From NCBI GenBank assembly GCA_003225315.1, contig QHZD01000026.1:1-64000 (forward strand): a stretch of DNA of 64,000 bases. Reading direction: 5' to 3'. A program made the translations under genes and the position numbers. Below the pieces are notes generated by a model, which was not told the origin of the DNA, did not search any database, and saw only the letters and a list, made by a program, of their open reading frames with translations. This DNA comes from Acidobacteriota bacterium. Its GTDB lineage: Bacteria; Acidobacteriota; Terriglobia; Acidiferrales; UBA7541. How positions within the stretch are numbered: the stretch's first letter is position 1; every line of letters begins with the position of its first letter. Of this stretch, positions 17,614 to 24,760 are shown one piece after another.

Positions 17614-17825
17614 AGGAAACGGGAAACGGGTGGCGCGCCGGCTCCATTGCCGATCAGGCTCTCACGAGTCGGCCGCCGCCCGTTGAAAGTTCCGAGCCGT
17701 AAGCGGGGTGAGGGGTCGACTTGCAAGACGATCCCTCGACTCCGGAAGCCGACCGCGTCGGCTCCTTCGCTCGGGTGACAGTATAGGCGTCCCGCTTCCC
17801 TGCTGCGACCGTTGTGCGGTCATAG
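17608..17825 (+). ncRNA. Structured leader RNA or small RNA before dinB
   Basis: Between the promoter and the dinB ribosome site, about 220 bases can fold into several helices. Helix I pairs 17625-17644 with 17666-17684 (about 17 pairs, one bulge). An enclosing helix pairs CCGAGC (17692-17697) with GCTCGG (17769-17774). Inside it lie helix II, 17710-17718 with 17729-17737, and helix III, AGCCGAC-cgc-GTCGGCT (17747-17763). A short hairpin GACCG-TTGTG-CGGTC (17807-17821) precedes the ribosome site. I do not recognise a known riboswitch. It may be a regulatory leader or an independent RNA. Confidence 0.45.
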
Positions 17826-17840
17826 TTACCAGGAGCCGTT

Positions 17841-19376
17841 ATGGAAGCCCTTATCGAGAACGTTGTCATTGCTCCACCCATTGAGGCCCTGCGGGAAGGC
17901 CTAGAAACTACCGAGGAGAGAAGCCTCGGGCCTGAAGGCCCGAGCTACAGTGACACAGGCGAAAAAGCTGTAGCTCAGGGCGGTGTGGCTCAGGGCGATG
18001 TAGCTCAGGGCTTTAGCCCTGAGGATTCTGCTGCTATTGCAGGTTCATCCGAAACGCCGCGAACGGAAACGCCGGCGGAGAAAAATCCGTGGTCCGCATG
18101 GGCCTGGCTGGGACTATGCAGAACTCGTGAAGCGAAAACCCTTGGGCCTGAAGGCCCGAGCCACAGCGTGCGCATTCCCAACATTGTTCACGTGGATGTG
18201 GACGCATTTTTTGCGTCGGTCGAACAAGTGCTCAATCCCAAGCTGCGCGGCAAGCCCGTGCTGGTGGGGCGCGGCTGTGTGGCTTCGGCCAGCTACGAAG
18301 CGAAATTCCTCGGCGTAAAAACGGCGATGGGCTTCCGCGAAGCCCTGCGCATCTGCCCGCAAGCCATCGTCGTGCCTGGGCAGTACGAGCACTACGCCGA
18401 CTTTGCCGAGCGCGTGCGCCGCATCCTCGAAACCTATACGCCGGCGGTGGAAACCGCCGCGCTGGACGACTTTTACCTCGACTTCGCCGGCACCGGGCGC
18501 CTCTATCCCGATTACCAAGCCACGCTGCACCGCTTGCAAGCCGAAATATTTGGCCGCACCGGCTTGAACGTTTCGATTGGCGCGGCGCGCACCAAAGTGG
18601 TCGCCTCCATCGCTTCGCGGCTCGAGCGTCCGCGCGGCTTCCGCATGATCGCGCCCGGCGATGAAGAAAATTTCCTGACGCCGCTGCCCGTGGAAAAACT
18701 TCACGGCATCGGCCACGTCCACGCCGGAGCGCTGGCCGAGCGCGGCATTGCCACCATCGGCCAACTCCGTCAAGTGCCCAAGCCCGCGCTGCAGGCCGCT
18801 TTCGGCGAAGTTATCGGCCTGCAAATCTGGGAGCGCGCCCACGGCCTCGACGGCCGCGAAGTGCTGTTGCCCTCCACGCCGAAATCCGTTTCTCGCGAAA
18901 CCACCATCGAAGGCGGGACCATCGACACGGAATTTCTCAGCGGCCTGATCGAGTATCTCAGCGAGCGCATCGGCTCAACCCTGCGCGAATACGGCAAGCA
19001 GGCGCGCACCATTGGACTGCGCATCCGCTATGTCGATCATTTTTCGGCCCACCAGACTGTGCGCCTCACCAAACCAACCAACGACGAGCGCGAACTGCTC
19101 GCCGCCGCAAATGATTTGTTCGGCAAATTATTCACGCGCCGCGTGGCCGTCCGCCTCGCCGGCGTCAGCGTGCACAACCTCGAAACTGACAAACGCCAGC
19201 ACGAACTTTTTGACACCAATGCCAATCGCCGCTGGTACTTGAACCGCGGCCTCGATTCCGTCCGCGGCCGCTACGGCTGGAACGCCGTCTTCTACGGCAA
19301 AGGCCTCGAGCTCCGCGAACATTACGCCACCAAGCCCAACGGCCTGGTCCTCTCGACGCCCTGCTTGTCGCGATGA
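17841..19376 (+). CDS. dinB: Y-family DNA polymerase (DinB/Pol IV type) with repeat-built N-terminal extension
   Basis: The start is fixed by AGGAG five bases before the ATG, giving 511 residues, of which about 113 precede the polymerase. That extension is made of repeat DNA (three VAQG copies, two palindromes encoding LGPEGPS). The catalytic core follows: HVDVDAFFASVE (Asp119, Asp121) and ALDDFYLDF (Asp209, Asp210; most Pol IV have Asp-Glu here), then helix-hairpin-helix GIGHVHAGALAERGI and a little-finger domain. QHELF near the C-terminus fits a beta-clamp motif. Intact carboxylates separate it from inactive ImuB. It performs translesion synthesis and lies 187 bases before dnaE2. Confidence 0.9.
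   Translation: MEALIENVVIAPPIEALREGLETTEERSLGPEGPSYSDTGEKAVAQGGVAQGDVAQGFSPEDSAAIAGSSETPRTETPAEKNPWSAWAWLGLCRTREAKTLGPEGPSHSVRIPNIVHVDVDAFFASVEQVLNPKLRGKPVLVGRGCVASASYEAKFLGVKTAMGFREALRICPQAIVVPGQYEHYADFAERVRRILETYTPAVETAALDDFYLDFAGTGRLYPDYQATLHRLQAEIFGRTGLNVSIGAARTKVVASIASRLERPRGFRMIAPGDEENFLTPLPVEKLHGIGHVHAGALAERGIATIGQLRQVPKPALQAAFGEVIGLQIWERAHGLDGREVLLPSTPKSVSRETTIEGGTIDTEFLSGLIEYLSERIGSTLREYGKQARTIGLRIRYVDHFSAHQTVRLTKPTNDERELLAAANDLFGKLFTRRVAVRLAGVSVHNLETDKRQHELFDTNANRRWYLNRGLDSVRGRYGWNAVFYGKGLELREHYATKPNGLVLSTPCLSR
17925..18023 (+). repeat. Palindromic repeat cluster inside dinB 5' end
   Basis: CTCGGGCC-TGAA-GGCCCGAG (17925-17944) is followed by three 15-base direct repeats ending in GCTCAGGGC (17968-18012). 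The last leads into the palindrome CTCAGGGC-TTTA-GCCCTGAG (18004-18023). All is read in frame by dinB. Confidence 0.85.
18141..18160 (+). repeat. Palindromic repeat inside dinB
   Basis: CTTGGGCC-TGAA-GGCCCGAG is a second copy of the element at 17925-17944 (one arm base changed), flanked by the same kind of GAGC(T/C)ACAG sequence. It encodes LGPEGPSHS just before the polymerase domain. Confidence 0.85.
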
Positions 19377-19387
19377 GGAGAAAAAGC

Positions 19388-19451
19388 CTCGGGTCTAAGA
19401 CCTGAGCTACAGCATTGTGCATGTAGGGGCGCAGCATGCTGCGCCCCTACA
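19388..19451. repeat. Two palindromic repeats between dinB and dnaE2
   Basis: CTCGGGTC-TAA-GACCTGAG (19388-19406), followed by CTACAG, is a further relative of the palindromes inside dinB. It is followed by a perfect 30-base palindrome at 19422-19451 centred on GCATGC, with arms beginning TGTAGGGGCGCAG. The latter has no T-tract, so it is probably a repeat rather than a terminator. Confidence 0.85.
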
Positions 19452-19563
19452 AAGAAAAACGAAATTGCTGAGTTTTCCTTCCCTTCCCCTACCTGATTTG
19501 AATTGAAAAGCATGCCTGCTGAGAAGCGGGCATGCTGTCTTTCCTTTCCAAGCTGGGGCAGCC

Positions 19564-22500
19564 GTGTTCGTACATTTACATTGTCATAGCCACTACTCGT
19601 TTCTGCGCGGCGTGGCGTCGCCGGAAGAAATTATCGCCGCCGCGGTCGAGCAGAAAATGCCCGCCGTGGCGCTGACGGATACGAACGGTTTGTATGCGGC
19701 GGTACAGTTTTACAAGTTGGCGCAGGAAGCGCGAATCAAGCCCATTGTCGGCGTAGCGCTGGATATTCAGTGGCGAGTGACGAGTGGCGAGTGGCGAGAA
19801 GGAATCGGAGAGATTCCTCACTGCACTCGAAATGACAGAAGAACACACTCCATGTCACTGGTGCTGCTAGCAGCTGACATGGAAGGCTACAGCAATTTAT
19901 GCCAACTCGTGACGCTGCGGCATCTTGGCACAACACAATTGTCACAAAACATGAATCCTGCTGAAACCGATGGCCGGCCGGTGACCATGCAGGAATTGGC
20001 GGAGCACAATCACGGGGTGATCGCGCTGTGCCCGTTGCCGGCACGATCGCGTGATACGAGCAACCGTAGGGGCACGATACATCGTGCCCCTGCCAACACA
20101 ACTCAGGCAGAAGCCGATTGCCACGAGCAAGGATGCTCGGTCACGAGTCGCGACTTACGAATCACCAATTATTTTTCACAGCTCAAGGAGATTTTCGGCG
20201 ACCGCTTATACATCGAAGTGCAGCGCCTCTTGCCGGGAGACGGGCGCACGTTGCGCGAAGCGGAACGTATCGGCCGCGAGCTGGGTGTGCCGTTGGTGGC
20301 GACAAACAATGTTCATTTTTTGCGGCCCGAGGAGCACCTGCATCACCGCGTCGTGAATGCGATTCGCACGGGCGGATTGCTGACCACGGTAGCGCCGCCG
20401 GAAATCACCACCGGCGAAGCATGGTTCAAGCCAGCGGCAGAAATGCAAAAACTTTTTCCCGATCATCCGGAATTGCTGCAGGCAACGCTGGAAATCGCCG
20501 ACCGCTGCAACTTGCAACTCGAACTCGGAAAGCTGATCTTTCCCGAGTGTACCGTTCCGGAAGGCGAAACTCCGGATTCCTATTTGGAAAAAGTAAGTTT
20601 CGAGGGCGCGCTAAAACGATATCACTTCGTAACACCAGAAGTGCGTTCGCGGTTGATGCGCGAGTTGGCAGTCATCAAGAAGTGGAGCCTGTCGCCGTAT
20701 TTCTTGCTGGTATTGGACATCGTGAACGAGGCACGGCGGCGCGGGATTCCCGCGGTGGCGCGCGGTTCAGCAGCAAGTTCGATGGTGACGTATGGCCTGG
20801 GAATTTCGCGCGTGTGCCCGTTGCGGTGGGGGCTCTACTTCGAACGCTTTTTGAACGAGCAGCGCGGCGATTGCCCGGACATTGACATTGATATTTGCGG
20901 CGCGCGCCGCGACGAGTTGCTCGATTACGTGTACGAACACTGGGGCGGAGAGCATGTCGCGATGATCGCAAGCTTTGTCACCATGCACGCGCGGCTCGCC
21001 GTGCGCGAAGTGGCAAAAGTGTTTGGCGTGCCGCCGGGTGAGGTGGACCGTTTTTCGAAGCGGTTGCCACACCGGCCGGTGCGTGAAATTTTGCAGGCCA
21101 TTCGCGCGCTCCCGGAATGCCGCGACTTGCCGATCGACGACGAACCCTGGAGAACGATCCTGCGAGTGGCGTTGCGTCTCGACGACGCACCGCGGCATCT
21201 CGGGATTCATCCTTGCGGCACGGTGATTTCCGCGCGTCCGCTGACGAGGTTGACACCGCTGGAGCGCGCAACGAAAGGAATTGTCGTTACGCAGTACGAC
21301 ATGAACGCCATCGAAGCGCTCGGCCTGATCAAAATGGATCTGCTTGGCCAGCGTGGATTCACAACGATGTCGCTAGCGCTGGACAACATCGAAAAAAGTA
21401 GGACAGGCATTCCTGCCTGTCTTGCCGTGCGCGAACCACAACCTAGAAAGCGGACAGACAGGGATGTCTGTCCCACCGCGCGCGAAATTGATTTTGACGC
21501 GATACCGGAAAACGATCCCGCGACGTGCGAGGTGATTGCGGCCGGGCGAACCATGGGAGTTTTCCAGATTGAGTCGCCGGCCATGCGCGGCATGCTTCGC
21601 ATGCTGAACGCGCGTACGCTCGAGGAAATGGCCATCGCCCTGGCGATCATCCGGCCGGGCGCAGCGGAGTACGGATCAAAAGAATTGTTTGTGAAGCGGC
21701 TGCGAAAAGAGGAAGAAATCACATTTGCGCACCCGGAACTCCAGAAAATTCTTGGCGACACGCTGGGCGTATGCATTTTCCAAGAACAGGTGATGCAAAT
21801 TTCGCAAACACTCGGGAGCATGTCGCTGGCGGAAGCCGATCTTGTGCGGCGGGCGTCCGCGAAATTCTCCGGCCGGAGCGACCGCGACCGGTTACGCGGG
21901 AAATTCCTGAAAGCCGCAGGAATGATGGGGCTGACCAGCCAGCAACGCGAAGAAACCTGGATGATGGTGGAAAAATTCGCGGGCTTCGGTTTTTGCAAAG
22001 CGCACGCCGCGACGTACGCGGACATTTCGTACCGCATGGCATATCTGAAAACGCATCACACGGCGGAGTTTCTGGCGGCGATGTGCAGCGCGGGCGCGGG
22101 ATTTTATCACGTATCGGCGTATGTCGAAGAAGCCAAGCGTTGGGGCATCGCGGTGCGGCTGCCTTCGGTGAATCATTCGCGGATGGAGTACACGGCAGAG
22201 GACGGCGGAGATGGAAAACGCGCGCTGCGCGTGGGCTTGATGCAAGTGCGAGGCCTGCGCATGGAAACGATCACGGCAATTTTGAGAGCGCGGGGAGAAG
22301 GCGGCGCGTTTCCATCGCTCGAAAATTTTCTGCGGCGCGTGCCGGTGGAAAGCGATGAGATCGAATCGCTGATCAAGTGCGGCGCCTTCGATGAAGTTTG
22401 TGACATGACGCGGCCGGAACTTCTGTGGCGCTGGAATTTTTTGCAAGCAGATAAATGTGCGCACGCAAAAACCTCTGTTTCAATGGGAGTAGGACAGGCA

Positions 22501-22929
22501 TTCCTGCCTGTCGTCTTTGCAACGGAAGAAAAAAACGAACAGACAAGAATGTCTGTCCCACAGTACACGCTGGAACAAAAGCTGCGCTACGAACGAGAAA
22601 TTCTGGAGGTCTGCGTGAGCGGCCACCCGCTCGATTTTTTGCCGCGCAACGGCGAAGCCTGGAGCGACGAGCTGACGGGGCTGCGCGGAAAGCGCGTGAC
22701 GCTGTGCGGCTGGGTGGTGACTTACCGCCACGTCGGCACAAAAAATTACCGCAACATGATGTTCGTCACGCTGGAGGACCAGCGCGGCATATATGAAGTG
22801 GTGCTTTTCCCCGATGCGTACGACCGCTTTGGCAACCTGGTGTATGAAACGCGCACGATGCGCGTCACCGGGCGCGTCGAGCAGGACGGGCAGATCAAGG
22901 GCGAAAAGTTGGAAGCATTGAGGAAGTAA
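19564..22929 (+). CDS. dnaE2: Error-prone DNA polymerase DnaE2
   Basis: The 1121-residue C-family polymerase has an N-terminal PHP domain (FVHLHCHSHYSFLRG), then the palm with ARGSAASSMVTYGLGIS and DCPDIDIDICGARRDELLDYVYEHWG, IHPCGTVIS, and a C-terminal OB domain (RVTLCGWVVTYRHVGTKNYRNMMFVTLED). It lacks the C-terminal clamp extension of DnaE1. The GTG start directly precedes the PHP motif. The protein is somewhat longer than usual DnaE2 because at least four repeat-derived stretches (around residues 69-97, 167-180, 611-637 and 975-1000) interrupt conserved blocks without breaking the frame. DnaE2 does SOS mutagenesis, normally with ImuA and ImuB, neither of which is adjacent; a catalytic DinB precedes it instead. 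Confidence 0.93.
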   Translation: MFVHLHCHSHYSFLRGVASPEEIIAAAVEQKMPAVALTDTNGLYAAVQFYKLAQEARIKPIVGVALDIQWRVTSGEWREGIGEIPHCTRNDRRTHSMSLVLLAADMEGYSNLCQLVTLRHLGTTQLSQNMNPAETDGRPVTMQELAEHNHGVIALCPLPARSRDTSNRRGTIHRAPANTTQAEADCHEQGCSVTSRDLRITNYFSQLKEIFGDRLYIEVQRLLPGDGRTLREAERIGRELGVPLVATNNVHFLRPEEHLHHRVVNAIRTGGLLTTVAPPEITTGEAWFKPAAEMQKLFPDHPELLQATLEIADRCNLQLELGKLIFPECTVPEGETPDSYLEKVSFEGALKRYHFVTPEVRSRLMRELAVIKKWSLSPYFLLVLDIVNEARRRGIPAVARGSAASSMVTYGLGISRVCPLRWGLYFERFLNEQRGDCPDIDIDICGARRDELLDYVYEHWGGEHVAMIASFVTMHARLAVREVAKVFGVPPGEVDRFSKRLPHRPVREILQAIRALPECRDLPIDDEPWRTILRVALRLDDAPRHLGIHPCGTVISARPLTRLTPLERATKGIVVTQYDMNAIEALGLIKMDLLGQRGFTTMSLALDNIEKSRTGIPACLAVREPQPRKRTDRDVCPTAREIDFDAIPENDPATCEVIAAGRTMGVFQIESPAMRGMLRMLNARTLEEMAIALAIIRPGAAEYGSKELFVKRLRKEEEITFAHPELQKILGDTLGVCIFQEQVMQISQTLGSMSLAEADLVRRASAKFSGRSDRDRLRGKFLKAAGMMGLTSQQREETWMMVEKFAGFGFCKAHAATYADISYRMAYLKTHHTAEFLAAMCSAGAGFYHVSAYVEEAKRWGIAVRLPSVNHSRMEYTAEDGGDGKRALRVGLMQVRGLRMETITAILRARGEGGAFPSLENFLRRVPVESDEIESLIKCGAFDEVCDMTRPELLWRWNFLQADKCAHAKTSVSMGVGQAFLPVVFATEEKNEQTRMSVPQYTLEQKLRYEREILEVCVSGHPLDFLPRNGEAWSDELTGLRGKRVTLCGWVVTYRHVGTKNYRNMMFVTLEDQRGIYEVVLFPDAYDRFGNLVYETRTMRVTGRVEQDGQIKGEKLEALRK
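19770..19838 (+). repeat. Dispersed repeat inside dnaE2
   Basis: Short direct repeats of GAGTGGC (about 19770-19797) lead into a 28-base segment (19811-19838), starting AGATTCCTC and ending CTCGAAATGACAG. It is identical at 25 of 28 positions to the reverse complement of 58541-58568. It encodes a non-conserved stretch between PHP motifs. Confidence 0.8.
20068..20091. repeat. Palindromic repeat inside dnaE2
   Basis: AGGGGCACGAT-AC-ATCGTGCCCCT is a perfect 11-base inverted repeat, preceded by GT and followed by GCC. It is similar in form to the palindromes at 19422-19451 and 60173-60194. It encodes RGTIHRAP in dnaE2. Confidence 0.85.
21398..21476. repeat. REPIN-like inverted repeat pair inside dnaE2, copy 1
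   Basis: A 24-base palindromic unit (21398-21421, core GACAGGCA-TTCC-TGCCTGTC) and an inverted related unit (21453-21476, core GACAGACA-GGGA-TGTCTGTC) flank 31 bases. This two-unit inverted layout is that of REPIN elements. It encodes SRTGIPACLAV to TDRDVCPT in dnaE2. Confidence 0.85.
22489..22561. repeat. REPIN-like inverted repeat pair inside dnaE2, copy 2
   Basis: The first unit (22489-22512) is identical over 24 bases to 21398-21421; the second (22538-22561) matches 21453-21476 at 21 of 24. The spacer (25 bases) is unrelated. Here it is read in a different frame, giving VGQAFLPV to QTRMSVPQ. Confidence 0.87.
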
Positions 22930-22932
22930 CCG

Positions 22933-23253
22933 ATGAACTTTATGATTCGCACAAAAGCACAAAACACAACGCCCGTGGCGGAGCCGGAGACGGGGCGGCC
23001 AGCCGGAACCGGCGAAGAGTGGCTGGGGCGAAACCGAAGCAGCAAGCGGCGGCTCTGGGAACGGCTCAATCCGATCAGTCGCAAACAGATCCGCGTCATC
23101 GCCGAAGCCCTGGCGCTGCAGCAAACTCACGCGCAACTACCGGAACCGTTGCGCGCGCGGCTGAGCGCGGCGGCCAGCGAAGTGGAACGGCTCGCGAACC
23201 GCTTGCGGGCGCTGCTGGCGGAGGTAGCACGCCGGACACCACCCCGTGCGTGA
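22933..23253 (+). CDS. Small basic helical protein, unknown function
   Basis: The 106-residue frame starts three bases after the dnaE2 stop, so it is probably translated from the same message. The middle (LGRNRSSKRRLWERLNPISRKQIRVIAEALALQQ) is strongly basic; the second half is Ala/Leu/Arg rich and should be helical. Codon use resembles its neighbours. No family is recognised. A competing overlapping frame continues into the next gene, but its own start is better placed at 23292. A role with the polymerases is possible from position only. Confidence 0.5.
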   Translation: MNFMIRTKAQNTTPVAEPETGRPAGTGEEWLGRNRSSKRRLWERLNPISRKQIRVIAEALALQQTHAQLPEPLRARLSAAASEVERLANRLRALLAEVARRTPPRA

Positions 23254-23291
23254 GGGTTGCGGCCCTCATTGGGCGGCGGGATACTTTCTTT

Positions 23292-24332
23292 ATGGCTGTC
23301 CCCAATGTGCGCGGCCCCCTATTTCTAGCGTCCCTTGCGCTGGCGTTCTGCGCCGTTGCGTTCCCGGCGCGGGCGGACGAAATTCGCTTGAAAGGCGGCA
23401 GGAAGCTGTACGGCGTGATCGTGGCCTATGAAGACAACATGTTCAAGATCAAGACCGATTTTGGATATGAGCTGATCGAAAAAGACAAAATCGAGTCCAT
23501 CATTCCGTCAACGCAGGCGGGAAAAACGGAAACGCCAGCGGGGGCAAAGAAAAATGCGACTCCGCCAAAATTTGAGGGTGGGGCACCCACGCCGCAGACG
23601 GAACCAGCGATCGCGAAGCCTGCCGATGCTGGCTCCGCAGCGACGAATGCCAGCGCAAGAACGGTAAATCCCGGCCCGGCAGGGAAGGTGGACAAAGCCC
23701 CGCCGAAAATAACGAACGCTGCCGCGAAGCCGGAAGTTCCAGCGAACACCACAGCCAGCAACGCCACAGCGCCGGCGATCAAAGGACCTCCAGCGGCGCC
23801 GGCGGGCGCACCGGCGGCTTCTTCTGCACCGCCTGCCCCACCGAAAGAGCCAGAAGTTCCTGCGAACCGCGAAGAGATTCAGGGCAATCTCTACACGAAC
23901 TATACTCACGGATTCCGCATGTACAAAGCGCCGAGCTGGAGCTTGATCGAAGAAGCGCGCGGGGCGCTTCCGAACGCGATCGTGGCAATGGGCACGTCCA
24001 ACGAATCCACGTTGATGGTGGTCGGCGAGGAGAAAACGAAAGAACCTCTGGACACGGCGGCCGCGGCGGTGGAAAAGCGGCTGCAAGACGTGTATGTCAA
24101 TTACCAGCGGCTGGCCCAGCGCAAGACGGCAATTGGCGGATTACCCGCCGTGGAGTATCAATACCGCGGAAAAGCCGACGAGCACGACTGGTCGGGCAAG
24201 CTGGTTGTTATTTCGCGGGGCAAGGACATGTTCACGGTGCTGGCCATGACCTACGCCGACAGCGACCTAATTCAAATTCAGGAAAATGTAATTTCCCGCG
24301 CCATTGCGAGCCTGGACTTCAGCGTCCGCTAG
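23292..24332 (+). CDS. Exported protein with Pro/Ala-rich linker, unknown function
   Basis: The ATG at 23292 gives 346 residues beginning with a clear signal peptide (RGPLFLASLALAFCAVAFPARA). A small domain with DEIRLKGGRKLYGVIVAYEDNMFKIKTDFGYELIEKDKIESI follows, similar to SH3-like repeats of acidobacterial exported proteins. Then comes a long low-complexity linker rich in Pro, Ala and Lys (about 80-195), and a C-terminal domain (about 205-346) with YTHGFRMYKAPSWSLIEEA and YQYRGKADEHDWSGKLVVISRGKDMFTVLAMT that resembles PsbP/DUF1795-type folds. Probably periplasmic. It follows the dnaE2 cluster on the same strand by 38 bases but need not be functionally linked. Confidence 0.75.
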   Translation: MAVPNVRGPLFLASLALAFCAVAFPARADEIRLKGGRKLYGVIVAYEDNMFKIKTDFGYELIEKDKIESIIPSTQAGKTETPAGAKKNATPPKFEGGAPTPQTEPAIAKPADAGSAATNASARTVNPGPAGKVDKAPPKITNAAAKPEVPANTTASNATAPAIKGPPAAPAGAPAASSAPPAPPKEPEVPANREEIQGNLYTNYTHGFRMYKAPSWSLIEEARGALPNAIVAMGTSNESTLMVVGEEKTKEPLDTAAAAVEKRLQDVYVNYQRLAQRKTAIGGLPAVEYQYRGKADEHDWSGKLVVISRGKDMFTVLAMTYADSDLIQIQENVISRAIASLDFSVR

Positions 24333-24760
24333 CCGCACGCCTCCATGTTCAAGAAATCAGTAAGGACAGAGCAAGGAACTCGCGCCCGGGCGTCGGCAGA
24401 GGGCTCGGGGGGGTATCCACCCCCCATTACATGGATGAATATCAAAACAAAGGGCTTACAAAATGGGCTCCATGTAAGTGATTGATTTTAAAGGGCCGCA
24501 AACTCCACGACCGGAGAAGCAACATGTTAACTTCATCAAAGGAAAACAGTTGGGCTTAAGAAGTCTAGTTATTGCTCAGTGAAACATGGATGGAGTTCCG
24601 ATTAGGACGGCGCAGGTATCTACAGGAATAAGTATAACACAGATTAAAGAAAAGTCAAACGAAAAGTACGAAGGGTGTCAAGCCCCTTTCAAAATGTCCC
24701 TTTCCCTCGCGACGCACGGATGATCCCCTTATCCAGATATCCGTGGCGCGGCCTTTGAGT
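24333..24760. other. Intergenic region, 428 bases
   Basis: It lies between convergent genes. It holds a hairpin GGGGGGT-ATCC-ACCCCCC (24408-24425) without a T-tract, and an inverted repeat TTACATGGA (24427-24435) / TCCATGTAA (24469-24477) around 33 bases. Base composition from 24430 to 24660 is more AT-rich than the flanks, which may mark remains of an insertion. I see no convincing gene. Confidence 0.5.

Noticed and set aside
17608-17825. 6S RNA, RNase P RNA or cobalamin riboswitch as identity of the leader
   Set aside because: Length is near that of 6S RNA and an outer pairing is possible, but the multibranch layout and lack of the conserved cores of these families do not fit.
17968-18012. 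Short tandem repeats as a CRISPR array
   Set aside because: The three 15-base units are contiguous, have no spacers and are read as protein. No cas gene is in the window.
17841-19376. The Y-family polymerase as ImuB
   Set aside because: ImuB lacks the catalytic carboxylates, whereas Asp119, Asp121, Asp209 and Asp210 are present here.
19422-19451. Perfect palindrome as terminator of dinB
   Set aside because: It is followed by AAAGAAAAACG rather than T residues on the plus strand, and dnaE2 lies 112 bases further on the same strand, so readthrough is expected. It fits the repeat family better.
23019-23291. N-terminal extension of the exported protein at 23292
   Set aside because: The upstream frame overlaps the 106-residue ORF, has no ribosome site, and would bury the signal peptide; the ATG at 23292 is the sensible start.
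24408-24425. G7/C6 hairpin as a rho-independent terminator
   Set aside because: No T-tract follows on either strand.
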